DNA of 64,000 bases from CAWJKP01 sp963843465. GTDB lineage: Bacteria; Planctomycetota; Planctomycetia; Pirellulales; Thermoguttaceae. Below are positions 8,918 through 16,640 of the stretch, in pieces (position 1 is the first letter of the stretch; each line of letters opens with the position of its first letter). Under the pieces are notes generated by a model. It had not been told where the DNA came from, ran no database searches, and saw only the letters and a list, made by a program, of their open reading frames with translations. The position numbers and the translations under genes were made by a program. The stretch covers positions 310,001 to 374,000 of the forward strand of contig CAWJKP010000005.1 of assembly GCA_963843465.1 (NCBI GenBank), in the 5' to 3' direction.

Positions 8918-10261
8918 ATGCAAATCGCCGGGCGACAGGTCACGCTGATGGGGCTGGGCCACTTCGGGGGCGGCGCCGCGGCCGCGCGATGGCTTGCCGC
9001 CGGAGGGGCCCGAGTCACCGTCACCGACACGGCCCCCGCATCGGCCTTGGCCGAGTCGCTGGCCTCGTTGGCCGGCACGGCGATCGCCGCGTACCACCTG
9101 GGCGGCCACCGGGAGGACGACTTCCGCCAAGCGGACCTGGTCGTCGTCAACCCCGCGGTGCGGCCGGACAACCGCTTTCTGCGGATCGCGATTTCTTCCG
9201 GGGTTCCCACGACTTCGGAGATCGAGTTGTTCCTCGACGCCTGCCCGGCGAAGATCGTCGGCGTCACCGGCTCCAACGGCAAATCGACGACCGCCGCCAT
9301 GACGGCTGCGATTTTCCAGGCCGCCGGCCGCAAGACCTGGCTGGGAGGAAACATCGGCGCCAGCCTGCTGGAGCATCTCGGCGCGATCGGGCCGATGGAC
9401 GCGGACCGATCGCGCGACGCGATCGGGCCGCAGGATGCGGTCGTACTGGAGCTGAGCAGCTTCCAGTTGTGGCACTTGAGCCCGCGGGCGCGGCCGGTCG
9501 ACGTGGCGGTGGTGACCAATTGCAATCCCAATCATCTTGACTGGCACGGGACGTGGGCCGACTACGTGGCCGCCAAGCAACGGATCCTCTCGCGGCAGGG
9601 GCCCGAGGGCCTGGCCGTGCTCAATACGTCGGACCCCGAGCTGAGCACGTGGACGCGCACCGTCCGCGGCCGGCTGGTGCCGCCGGCCAGCGAGGGCGAG
9701 ATCCCGCCGCTTGCGGCGCCCGGCCAACACAACCGCCTCAACGCCCGCTGTGCGGCCGCCGCGGCGACAGCCGCAGGCTGTTCTTGCGAGGCGGTTCGCG
9801 CCGGCCTGGCGTCGTTCAAGCCGTTGTCACAACGGCTGGAGCCGCTGGGCGTGTTGGCCGGCCGCCGCGTCTACAACGACTCGTCGGCCACCACGCCCGA
9901 GTCGACGATCGCCGCCTTGGAGTCCATCGAGGGTCACCTCTGGCTGTTGGCCGGCGGCGCTGATAAGGGCAGCGACTTCCGCCCGCTGGTGCGCCAGATC
10001 GCCCGCCGCGCTCGTGGCGCCGCCTTCTTCGGCAAGGTCCGCAAGGTGCTCTGCGATTATCTGCTCCAGGACGATCCGCGGTTCCCTTGCACGGCGGTGG
10101 AAACGATGGCCGAGGCCCTGGCCTGGTGTTGGGATCAGTCGCGGCCCGGCGACGTGATTCTCTTCTCGCCGGCCTGTTCCAGCCACGACCAGTTCCAGAA
10201 TTTTCGCCAGCGCGGCGAGCAGTTCGCCGAGCGGGTGCGAAGGATGAAGGATGAGGGATGA
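8918..10261 (+). CDS. murD: UDP-N-acetylmuramoyl-L-alanine--D-glutamate ligase
   Basis: Cytoplasmic peptidoglycan enzyme that adds D-glutamate to UDP-MurNAc-L-Ala using ATP. The 447-residue protein has the N-terminal Rossmann-like domain (VTLMGLGHFGGGAAAARWL) and the ATP loop GVTGSNGKSTT near residue 117. It also has NCNPNHLDWHGT with the catalytic His, the C-terminal NDSSATTPEST, and a terminal SPACSSHDQFQNFRQRGEQF typical of MurD (S-P-A-x-x-S-x-D). ATG 8918 was chosen because GGAG lies just upstream and the protein then starts MQIAGRQVTLMG as usual. murD stands alone rather than in a dcw cluster, as often happens in planctomycetes, whose peptidoglycan genes are dispersed. A family B palindrome follows 12 bp after the stop. 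Confidence 0.95.
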   Translation: MQIAGRQVTLMGLGHFGGGAAAARWLAAGGARVTVTDTAPASALAESLASLAGTAIAAYHLGGHREDDFRQADLVVVNPAVRPDNRFLRIAISSGVPTTSEIELFLDACPAKIVGVTGSNGKSTTAAMTAAIFQAAGRKTWLGGNIGASLLEHLGAIGPMDADRSRDAIGPQDAVVLELSSFQLWHLSPRARPVDVAVVTNCNPNHLDWHGTWADYVAAKQRILSRQGPEGLAVLNTSDPELSTWTRTVRGRLVPPASEGEIPPLAAPGQHNRLNARCAAAAATAAGCSCEAVRAGLASFKPLSQRLEPLGVLAGRRVYNDSSATTPESTIAALESIEGHLWLLAGGADKGSDFRPLVRQIARRARGAAFFGKVRKVLCDYLLQDDPRFPCTAVETMAEALAWCWDQSRPGDVILFSPACSSHDQFQNFRQRGEQFAERVRRMKDEG

Positions 10262-10273
10262 AGAGAAAAGATT

Positions 10274-10366
10274 GTAGGGTGGGACAAGGCCGCCGTGGCG
10301 GCCGCCGGCCCACCGGGGGTCGAATTGGTGGGCCGGCATCGCTTACGCGAGCTTGTCCCACCCTAC
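10274..10366. repeat. Palindromic element family B
   Basis: A 93-bp element opening with GTAGGGTGGGACAAGGCCGC and closing with the reverse complement of its ends (GCTTGTCCCACCCTAC). Each arm carries its own small hairpin (GGCCGCCGTGGCGGCC on the left, CGCTTACGCG on the right). It lies 12 bp after murD. Together with a short unremarkable stretch to 10588 it fills the 327-bp gap before the cupin gene. Other copies: 26725, 36422, 44102 (inverted), 44944 and 56147. Confidence 0.9.
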
Positions 10367-10588
10367 CAACCTCCTCCGTGCGCCATTGCCCCTCTTGACA
10401 CACGGTGGCGTACTCTCATACAGTAATGGTAAAGCGGTGTGGTCCTCGCAACCCGCCGCGCGTGGCCTCGAGGTGACGGCGGTCAGGCTTCCTTGGGGGA
10501 GGCCGGTACGGCGCTGGGAGCCGTCAGCCTCGAGGTCTTCTTTGCGCGTGGCCCGCGCCGCTCGTTCGAGATCGGGAGGAACCAGGCG

Positions 10589-10972
10589 ATGAAAGTCGTT
10601 GATTGCCAACAGGTCGAGTCGGCGCCGGTCCAGACGGAAGGCTCGCAGGGCTGCACCATGCGCTGCCTGATCGGCGAGGCGGACGGGGCGCCCAGTTTCA
10701 CCATGCGGCAGTTCGAGGTGGCGCCCGGCGGGTACACGCCCCAGCACAAGCACGCCCACGAGCACGAGGTCTTCGTGCTGGAGGGCAGCGGCGTGGTGCT
10801 GATCGAGGGGACCGAGCGGGCCTTGCGGCCGGGGACCGCCGTCTTCGTGCCGCCGCAGCACCTGCACCAGTTCCGCAACGCGGGCTCGGCGACGCTGAAG
10901 TTTCTCTGCCTCATCCCGCACCCCTTGCGGGCGATGGGCGGCCCTTGCGTCGCCGCTTGCGGCTGCGAGTAG
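10589..10972 (+). CDS. Single-domain cupin protein
   Basis: A 127-residue cupin. The first motif is visible as YTPQHKHAHEHEVFVLEGSG (metal-binding His residues near 51-57 plus Glu) and the second as PGTAVFVPPQHLHQFRNAG with its His. One metal-binding double-stranded beta-helix domain fills the protein, so it is a small dioxygenase, isomerase or binding protein of unknown substrate. ATG 10589 is preceded by GGGAGGA with 8-base spacing; the frame is open further upstream, but that stretch looks non-coding. The C-terminus is cysteine-bearing (CVAACGCE). It sits between murD and ligA with no functional link evident. A family C palindrome follows 6 bp after the stop. Confidence 0.85.
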   Translation: MKVVDCQQVESAPVQTEGSQGCTMRCLIGEADGAPSFTMRQFEVAPGGYTPQHKHAHEHEVFVLEGSGVVLIEGTERALRPGTAVFVPPQHLHQFRNAGSATLKFLCLIPHPLRAMGGPCVAACGCE

Positions 10973-10978
10973 GGGCAT

Positions 10979-11031
10979 GTACTCCTCACGCTCCGCGTGA
11001 GGGCGCGCGTCACGCGGAGCGTGACGAGTAC
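10979..11031. repeat. Palindromic element family C
   Basis: A 53-bp near-perfect inverted repeat with ends GTACTC/GAGTAC and arms built on TCACGCTCCGCGTGA. It starts 6 bp after the cupin stop and ends 38 bp before ligA. An inverted second copy follows acs at 47017-47069. Confidence 0.85.
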
Positions 11032-11069
11032 GATTCTTGCAACGCTTATTGATTCGGCAGTCCTGAGCC

Positions 11070-13091
11070 ATGTCCAAGAACCCGCCCGACGAGATCGCCC
11101 AACTCCGCGACGAGATCCGCTACCACGACCGCAAGTATTACGTCGAGGCCGCGCCCGAGATCAGCGACCTCGAGTACGACCGGCTGATGGGGCGGCTCAA
11201 GGAGCTGGAAGGCAAGCACCCGGAGCTGATTACGCCCGACAGCCCCACGCAGCGCGTGGGCGGGCAGCCGGTCGAAGGGCTCGTGCCGGTGACGCATCGC
11301 GCGGCGATGCTCTCCATCGACAACACCTATAGCGTCGAGGACCTCCGCAAGTTCGGCCAGCGGACCGCCAAATTGCTGCCGGATGAGACGCTCCAGTGGG
11401 TCGTCGAGTTGAAAATCGACGGCGTGGCCGTGGCGTTGACCTACGAGGACGGGCTTTTGGTCCGCGGGGCCACGCGGGGCAACGGGCGGGTGGGCGACGA
11501 CGTGACGCACAACCTGCGGACCGTCGGCGGCGTGCCCCTGCGGCTGGCCACCGATCGCCCGCCTTCCCTGCTGGAGGTCCGCGGCGAGGTCTACATGCGC
11601 AATAGCGACCTGGTCGCCCTGAACGAGGTGCAAAAGCGCAAGGGCGAGCCGCCTTTCGCCAACACCCGCAACGTCTGCGCCGGCAGCATCCGCCTCTTGG
11701 ACCCGCGGCTCTCGGCCGAGCGGCGGCTACGGTTCTTCTGCCACAGCTTCGGTTACGCCGAGGGACTGAAGGCCACGACCCACATGGAGTTCCTCGAAGA
11801 GATGGCCGGTTACGGGCTGCCGAGCACGCCCGAGGTGCGGTGCTTCCCCTCGTTCGACGAGGCCGTGACCCATTGCGAGGAGCTGATCGGGCGGCTGCAC
11901 GAACTGGACTTCGAGATCGATGGGCTGGTGCTGAAGGTCAACCGCTTCGATCAGCGCGAGCGGCTGGGGGCCACCTCGAAAAGCCCCCGTTGGGAGATCG
12001 CCTACAAGTTCGAGAAGTACGAGGGGACCACCGAGGTCCTGGGCATCCGCGTGCAGGTCGGCAAGACGGGAGCGATCACGCCCGTGGCCGATCTGAAACC
12101 GGTGAGCCTGGCCGGCACGGTGGTCAGCCGGGCCAGCCTGCACAACGCCGACGAGATCCAACGCAAGGACGTCCGCGTGGGCGACGTGGTGGTGGTGGAA
12201 AAGGCCGGCAAGATCATCCCGCACATCGTCCGCGTGGAGAAACACCTGCGGAAAGAGGAACCGCCGCGGTTCCACTTTCCCCGCCAATGTCCCGAGTGCG
12301 GCACGAAACTGGTGCGGGACAAGGCCGCGGACGAGGCGGAAGAGGGCGTTTACATCCGCTGCCCGAATCCCGAGTGCCCGGCGCAGATCCGCGAGCGGAT
12401 CCGCTACTACGCCGGCCGCAACGCCATGGACATCGAGGGCCTGGGCGACAAGCTCGTCGATCAGCTCGTCGCAGGCGGCCTGGTCCGCAGTTACGGCGAC
12501 CTCTACCGCCTCACGCTGGATCAGCTTGAGCACCTGGAGCGGATGGGCCGCCGCTCGTCAGAAAACGTGCTGGCCGCGATCGAGGCCAGCAAGGGCCGCG
12601 GCCTGGCCCGGCTGCTCAACGCGCTGTCGATCCGCCACGTCGGCGCCCGCGTGGCCGTCGTGCTGGCCGAGGCCTTCGGCTCGATCGAGGCCCTGCGGTC
12701 GGCCGGCGTCGAGCAAATCCGCCAGACGCCGGAAATCGGCGAGATCATCGCTCAGAGCGTCTTTGACTATCTCCACAGCGACTACGGACGGAAGACCATC
12801 GACGACCTGGCCTCCTTGGGCGTGAACATGGGGTCGGCCGCCGCGGGGAAGAAGTCGCGGAAGCTGGAAGGCAAGACGTTGGTGGTAACCGGAACGCTGA
12901 CCAGGTACACGCGGGACGGGATCAACGAGTTGATCCACCAACAGGGCGGCCACGCCGCAGCCAGCGTTTCCAAGAATACCGACTACGTCGTCGCCGGCGA
13001 GAAGGCCGGCAGCAAGCTCGCCAAGGCGCGGGAGTTGGGCGTGCCGGTGCTGACGGAAGAGGAGCTTGAGAGATTGATCAACGACAATTGA
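11070..13091 (+). CDS. ligA: NAD-dependent DNA ligase
   Basis: Replicative and repair ligase that seals nicks using NAD+. Its 673 residues equal the family norm. Domains in order: Ia NMN-binding (EIRYHDRKYYVEAAPEISDLEYD), adenylation with the nucleotide-binding Lys in ELKIDGVAVALTYEDG near residue 115, then OB fold (VQVGKTGAITPVADLKPV), then the four-Cys zinc finger CPECGTKLV..CPNPECPAQ near residues 405-440. After these come helix-hairpin-helix motifs and a BRCT domain from about 594 (GKTLVVTGTLTRYTRDGI..). The frame is intact. The start is the first ATG; ligA is a single gene behind a palindrome, with no partner in the operon. Assignment is firm. Confidence 0.97.
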   Translation: MSKNPPDEIAQLRDEIRYHDRKYYVEAAPEISDLEYDRLMGRLKELEGKHPELITPDSPTQRVGGQPVEGLVPVTHRAAMLSIDNTYSVEDLRKFGQRTAKLLPDETLQWVVELKIDGVAVALTYEDGLLVRGATRGNGRVGDDVTHNLRTVGGVPLRLATDRPPSLLEVRGEVYMRNSDLVALNEVQKRKGEPPFANTRNVCAGSIRLLDPRLSAERRLRFFCHSFGYAEGLKATTHMEFLEEMAGYGLPSTPEVRCFPSFDEAVTHCEELIGRLHELDFEIDGLVLKVNRFDQRERLGATSKSPRWEIAYKFEKYEGTTEVLGIRVQVGKTGAITPVADLKPVSLAGTVVSRASLHNADEIQRKDVRVGDVVVVEKAGKIIPHIVRVEKHLRKEEPPRFHFPRQCPECGTKLVRDKAADEAEEGVYIRCPNPECPAQIRERIRYYAGRNAMDIEGLGDKLVDQLVAGGLVRSYGDLYRLTLDQLEHLERMGRRSSENVLAAIEASKGRGLARLLNALSIRHVGARVAVVLAEAFGSIEALRSAGVEQIRQTPEIGEIIAQSVFDYLHSDYGRKTIDDLASLGVNMGSAAAGKKSRKLEGKTLVVTGTLTRYTRDGINELIHQQGGHAAASVSKNTDYVVAGEKAGSKLAKARELGVPVLTEEELERLINDN

Positions 13092-13097
13092 AGCCTT

Positions 13098-13176
13098 GTT
13101 TTGGATTTCAGATTTTCGCTTTTGGTCTTGTGGCTTGAAACAGAATCCAAAATCTAAAATCCAAAATCCAAAACAT
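13098..13176. repeat. Family H A/T-rich imperfect inverted repeat
   Basis: Between ligA and the next gene, TTTGGATTTCAGATTTTCGC on the left is mirrored by AATCCAAAATCTAAAATCC on the right, leaving a loop of about 25 bases. It could form a long weak hairpin just after the ligA stop. Relatives are at 4849 and 35551. Confidence 0.65.
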
Positions 13177-13178
13177 AA

Positions 13179-13832
13179 ATGACTATGGCAGCATCCCCGC
13201 CCGAAAGCACTGCCCGCAAACTCCGCTGGTTCCAGTACAGCGTGCGGTCGCTCTTGCTTTTCATGCTCTTGGTGAGCCTCGGGATGAGTTGGGTTGCCGT
13301 CAAGATCGACAGGGCTCGACGGCAGGAGAGGGCGGTGGAGGAGATAGAGAAGTTGGGCGGGTATGTCATGTACGATTATGTGTTCCAAGGTGGAGTCCCG
13401 CCTGGACCAGCGTGGCTCCGAAGCCTGTGGGGAGAGAATATCTTTGCAACGGTTGTTGTTGTAAATTTCGACTGTTCGCGGGTCAGCGAGGCGGGCTTGG
13501 AGCATCTGAAAGGACTGACCAAACTAGAGGGGCTAGTTCTCAACAACACGGAGGCCTCCGACGCCTGGCTGAAGCATCTGGAGGGACTGACAAGGCTCCA
13601 GGGGTTGTGGCTCCACCACACGCGGGTCACCGACGCCGGCTTGGAGCATCTGAAGAGACTGACGCAACTCCAGTCGTTGGACCTCTGGGATACGCGGGTC
13701 ACCGATGGCGGCTTGGAGCAACTGAAGGGACTGACGCAACTGCAGGGCTTGGACCTCACCGACACGCAGGTCACGGACGAGGGCGTGAAGAGACTCCAGA
13801 AGGTGTTGCCGAAGTGCAAAATTGAAAGATAA
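13179..13832 (+). CDS. Membrane-anchored leucine-rich repeat protein
   Basis: A 217-residue protein with a short cytoplasmic N-terminus, one transmembrane segment near residues 23-42 (WFQYSVRSLLLFMLLVSLGM, a recurrent planctomycete anchor), a short linker, and five 24-residue LRRs of the VTDAGLEHLKGLTQLQSLDL type from about residue 95 to the end. The LRR type is the same as in the secreted protein at 1732-3132, but the anchor differs. The ATG at 13179 or the one at 13185 could be used. Probably a protein-interaction module on the outer face of the membrane; function unknown. The gene starts directly after the family H repeat. Confidence 0.8.
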   Translation: MTMAASPPESTARKLRWFQYSVRSLLLFMLLVSLGMSWVAVKIDRARRQERAVEEIEKLGGYVMYDYVFQGGVPPGPAWLRSLWGENIFATVVVVNFDCSRVSEAGLEHLKGLTKLEGLVLNNTEASDAWLKHLEGLTRLQGLWLHHTRVTDAGLEHLKRLTQLQSLDLWDTRVTDGGLEQLKGLTQLQGLDLTDTQVTDEGVKRLQKVLPKCKIER

Positions 13833-13869
13833 GTGCCAACCCGGCGTACTTGCCGCGTGGTGAATTATG

Positions 13870-13953
13870 GTAGGGGTGGGTCGAGCGGAGCGAGCCGCGG
13901 CGGGAGAATTCGCCGGGGAAATGGTGGGGCTCGCTGCGCTCGACCGACCCTAC
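13870..13953. repeat. Palindromic element, family L
   Basis: An 84-bp inverted repeat with ends GTAGGGGTGGGTCGAGCG and CGACCGACCCTAC, and inner arms GGAGCGAGCC / GGCTCGCTGCG. It lies 37 bp after the LRR gene. With the family G element it fills most of the gap 13833-14215. Confidence 0.8.
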
Positions 13954-13960
13954 ATTCTCA

Positions 13961-14157
13961 GCCCCGAAGGGGCGTGACTCGATAGCCCAGGGCGCAGCCC
14001 TGGGGGGCGAAAACCCTAAGGCACCGTAGCCCTGAAAGGGCGTGACAGCCGCGCCGCTCGCCCGCGACGTGACGCCCCCTTGGGGCTTACAACGATAGTG
14101 GAACCACCCTGTCCCCAGGGCGTTGCCCTGGGCTATCGAGTGGCGCCCCTTCGGGGC
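13961..14157. repeat. Long mosaic palindromic element, family G
   Basis: A roughly 197-bp element whose outer arms are GCCCCGAAGGGGCGTGACTC / GAGTGGCGCCCCTTCGGGGC and inner arms GATAGCCCAGGGC / GCCCTGGGCTATC. A middle section carries further copies of the same theme (CCCTGAAAGGGCGTGACA). A second copy with the same ends is at 31108-31303, between nuoF and nuoG. It has no open frame of its own. Confidence 0.85.
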
Positions 14158-14215
14158 TCGGGGACTCGCTGCGACCGGCGGTCACGAGGGACCGGCCGTC
14201 AAGAGCGATCGGCCG

Positions 14216-15433
14216 TCAAGACCCGCCCTGGCCTTCCAACCGCTCCAAGACTTCCTTCACGGCCAGCAACGTCTTGAACGGGATCGCCGTGGGAGGAAGG
14301 TCGGGAAAGGCTTCGCGGGCGGGACGGGCGACTGCCAGGAGGATGCGCTGGTCGCTAAAAACGCGAAGCGTCTCCAGCTTCGCCTGCAAGTATTCGGGCG
14401 TCCAGAAGCCGACGATCTCCAGCAGCGCCGTGCGGCCGTCGTCGTGGCGGAAGAGGAAGTCGGGCACAAAAACCTTCTGCCCGCGGTGCAGCAGCTCGCC
14501 CTCGCGGACCAACAGCCAGCCGTCCCGCTTCTGGGGCCCCCATTTTTCGGCGAAGGACTGCTCCAGCGAGGAATCAAAACTCTCCGGCGGCGGCAAGTGG
14601 CTGGTCAGCCCGTCGCCGGCCGAGAGGTCCAGGCCCAGGAGATGGCCGCGACGGCTGCGGATCAGGGCGTGCATCCGCCAGCCGCGGCAGGCGATCAGGG
14701 CGGGCAGGAAGCGGGCCATGGCCACGCCGTAGCGCCGGGTCTGGCGGAGCACCGAGGCCGGACCGTCGAAGTGGAAGCGATAGCCGCCCCGTCCTGCGGG
14801 TGTGATAGTGTGCATCAGCCGGGCCAGCTTGGCGTAGCGGACGATGGTCTTGAAGTCGTCGCGGGCCCAGACGGTCAACGACGCCGCCCGATAGAGGGCC
14901 GCCTGCACCTGGGCCACGTTGTAGCGGGCCAACAGCGCCGCACCGTCCGCGTAGCCCTCGAAGGATGCGAGGCGATGGAACTCCATCACGTCGGCAAACA
15001 GCTCCTCGTCGATCTCTTTCCAGGTCCGTCCCAGCCGGGCGGCGATTTGCAGCTTGGCGTCGGCCTCCTCGTGCTCGAAGAGGCGATCGGCCCGGCGAAC
15101 CAGGGGGTGCATGGCGGCCGCCTCGCGGAAGACTTGCCGCCGCAGGGCGGCCGCCCGGTTCCGCGTATCGCGGTGGTAGGTGGCCGCGTCGTCCAGGAGT
15201 TTTGCCAAGGCCTCGATCCGACGCTGCGGACAGTCCGGCTCGTCGGCCAGGATGGTCCAGATCGCCCGGTGCAGCTCGCGCCGGGTGCGGCCGATTCCCG
15301 TGCGGTAGACCCGCAGCATCCGCTCGGCATAGTCGAGGTACTGGCGGTGCGACTTCCGCGTGAGGCGGTCGGGCAGGATCCGCCCGTCCTGGTAGTCGGC
15401 GATGGCCAGGTCCGAGGTCAACATGAACCGCAC
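14216..15433 (-). CDS. DUF790 / Bax1-like nuclease family protein
   Basis: A 405-residue protein of the DUF790 family, whose archaeal members (Bax1) are nucleases partnering the XPB helicase. The N-terminal MLTSDLAIADYQDGRILPDRL is characteristic, followed by a long helical region and a C-terminal restriction-endonuclease-like core (FVPDFLFRHDDG then LLEIVGFWTPEYL, about residues 322-348). There the Asp and Glu are the likely metal ligands. Length is normal. No XPB/Ssl2 helicase is found in this window, whereas in many genomes the two genes are adjacent. The start may be ATG 15433 or the ATG at 15424. It is likely involved in DNA repair; this is inference from family. Confidence 0.8.
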   Translation of the reverse strand: MRFMLTSDLAIADYQDGRILPDRLTRKSHRQYLDYAERMLRVYRTGIGRTRRELHRAIWTILADEPDCPQRRIEALAKLLDDAATYHRDTRNRAAALRRQVFREAAAMHPLVRRADRLFEHEEADAKLQIAARLGRTWKEIDEELFADVMEFHRLASFEGYADGAALLARYNVAQVQAALYRAASLTVWARDDFKTIVRYAKLARLMHTITPAGRGGYRFHFDGPASVLRQTRRYGVAMARFLPALIACRGWRMHALIRSRRGHLLGLDLSAGDGLTSHLPPPESFDSSLEQSFAEKWGPQKRDGWLLVREGELLHRGQKVFVPDFLFRHDDGRTALLEIVGFWTPEYLQAKLETLRVFSDQRILLAVARPAREAFPDLPPTAIPFKTLLAVKEVLERLEGQGGS

Positions 15434-15604
15434 GCGATCCGGGGAAGACCAAGGACCATTATAGCCGGCGGCTGTCCGTCAAAAAGAAAAGCCGGACGGC
15501 AGAACACTAATCTTCGCTAATCCTCCATATTAGCGGCGATCAGTGCCAATTAGTCTTCCCGTAAGCTGCTCGGGCTATGGCAAACACGGGTCGAAATACC
15601 GTTG

Positions 15605-15636
15605 GGTGGCCCCGATAGCTTGCTATCGGGGCCACC
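15605..15636. repeat. Perfect 15-bp-arm palindrome, family M
   Basis: GGTGGCCCCGATAGC and its exact reverse complement, separated by TT, in the 234-bp gap 15434-15667. It lies about 30 bp beyond the stop of the minus-strand Cys-rich gene. No T-run follows, so it is not a typical intrinsic terminator. The rest of the gap shows nothing. Confidence 0.8.
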
Positions 15637-15667
15637 GGATTACCGGTTTTGTTTTCCGCGGCGGCCA

Positions 15668-16102
15668 CTAGTAGCCGCAACTGCTGCAGCCATAGCTGGC
15701 CGTGTAGTAGACCGGAGCGTAGCTGGCTGTGTAGACGGCCGGCGCGTAGGCGGCTGTGTAGACGGCCGGCGCGTAGGCGGCTGTGTAGACGGCCGGGGCG
15801 TAGTAGGACGCGTAGCCGCAAGTGCTACAGCCGGTGTCGTAGACGGCATAGCCGCAGGTGCTGCAACCGCCATAGCCGCAGGTGCTGCAACCGCCATAGC
15901 CGCAGGTGCTGCAGCCGCCATAGCCGCAGGTGCTGCAGCCGCCGTACCCACAACCGTAGTACCCGCACCCACCCCACCCGCCGTAGCCGCAGCCCCAGCC
16001 GCCACAATAATCTCCGCGCCACCAGGCCTGGGCCGTGCCGGCATAGCCGCTCACCACCAACACCACCGCGATCAAGACAAGGATCGCCAACAGTCGTCGC
16101 AT
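15668..16102 (-). CDS. Secreted Cys/Gly/Tyr-rich tandem-repeat protein
   Basis: A 144-residue low-complexity exported protein. A clear signal peptide (MRRLLAILVLIAVVLVVSGY..AQA, cleavage near residue 27) is followed by WWRGDYCGGWGCGYGGWGGC, then four exact GGCSTCGY octapeptides, then CSTCGYASY, then three copies of YAPAVYTA and a final CSSCGY. The start at 16102 is decided by a strong AAAGGAGG 8 bases upstream. The repeats are also near-exact at DNA level (24-bp units at about 15840-15950 and 30-bp units at 15720-15800). No known family is recognised. Regular CxxC pairs suggest metal binding or disulfide cross-linking in the envelope; that is inference. Confidence 0.75.
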   Translation of the reverse strand: MRRLLAILVLIAVVLVVSGYAGTAQAWWRGDYCGGWGCGYGGWGGCGYYGCGYGGCSTCGYGGCSTCGYGGCSTCGYGGCSTCGYAVYDTGCSTCGYASYYAPAVYTAAYAPAVYTAAYAPAVYTASYAPVYYTASYGCSSCGY

Positions 16103-16640
16103 GACAAGAGCCTCCTTTGTCAAGTCAGAAACCAGAGAAGCGAAGTTCGACAGATGCCTGACGGGGCTCCACAAGGCGCCCCCGAGAAGCTGTCAGCCAT
16201 CTTATGGTCTCGGCCGCTGCGGGACTAGCCCCCGCGCCGGGGAAATGTCACGCGCTTGGCAGAACGCGGCCGGGTCGGTCGGCGAATTCCGCCCGACGCC
16301 TGGGGAGATTCCCGGTGATTGTGCGAAAAATGCCGCCTTGGCTGCCGCCGAGTTCGACGAATTGTCATACCGGACAGTTTGTGGGCAGATCAGGGTTTCT
16401 CTTAGCTGCCGCGAGTGAAGAGACTCTTTGCACTTTTTGCAATATCTATGGACAAACGGCTCTCGCCGGAGACGGCGAGCGTAATCGCCCCAGTTTCACT
16501 CGTTTACGCATATTTCCCGGACCGGCGGGGAAAACTGGGCATTTTTCAACCCGAACCCAATGCCGGCATTGGCTTTAGCCCGCGGACCGGGTATCGTTGA
16601 GAGTCGTGGGAGAAACGGGGGCTGGTTGTAGGAGGACTCT
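16103..16640. other. 538-bp gap without recognised gene
   Basis: The divergent gap between the Cys-rich gene (minus) and the NYN gene (plus). Short open frames exist (for example 16415-16600), but none has a ribosome site with a protein-like composition that I can support. No long hairpin, riboswitch or repeat family is visible. It presumably carries the two promoters. Confidence 0.4.

Noticed and set aside
15840..15950. Regular 24-bp repeats that could suggest a CRISPR array
   Set aside because: The units are contiguous with no unique spacers and encode GGCSTCGY in frame; there are no cas genes.
15640..16228. Alanine-rich frames on both strands over the Cys-rich gene
   Set aside because: They arise from the tandem DNA repeats read in other frames. 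Only the 15668-16102 frame has a signal peptide and strong ribosome site.
16415..16600. Possible 61-residue gene (MKRLFALFAISMDKRLSPET)
   Set aside because: No ribosome site, no homology that I recognise, and it lies in a promoter-type gap. Not supported.
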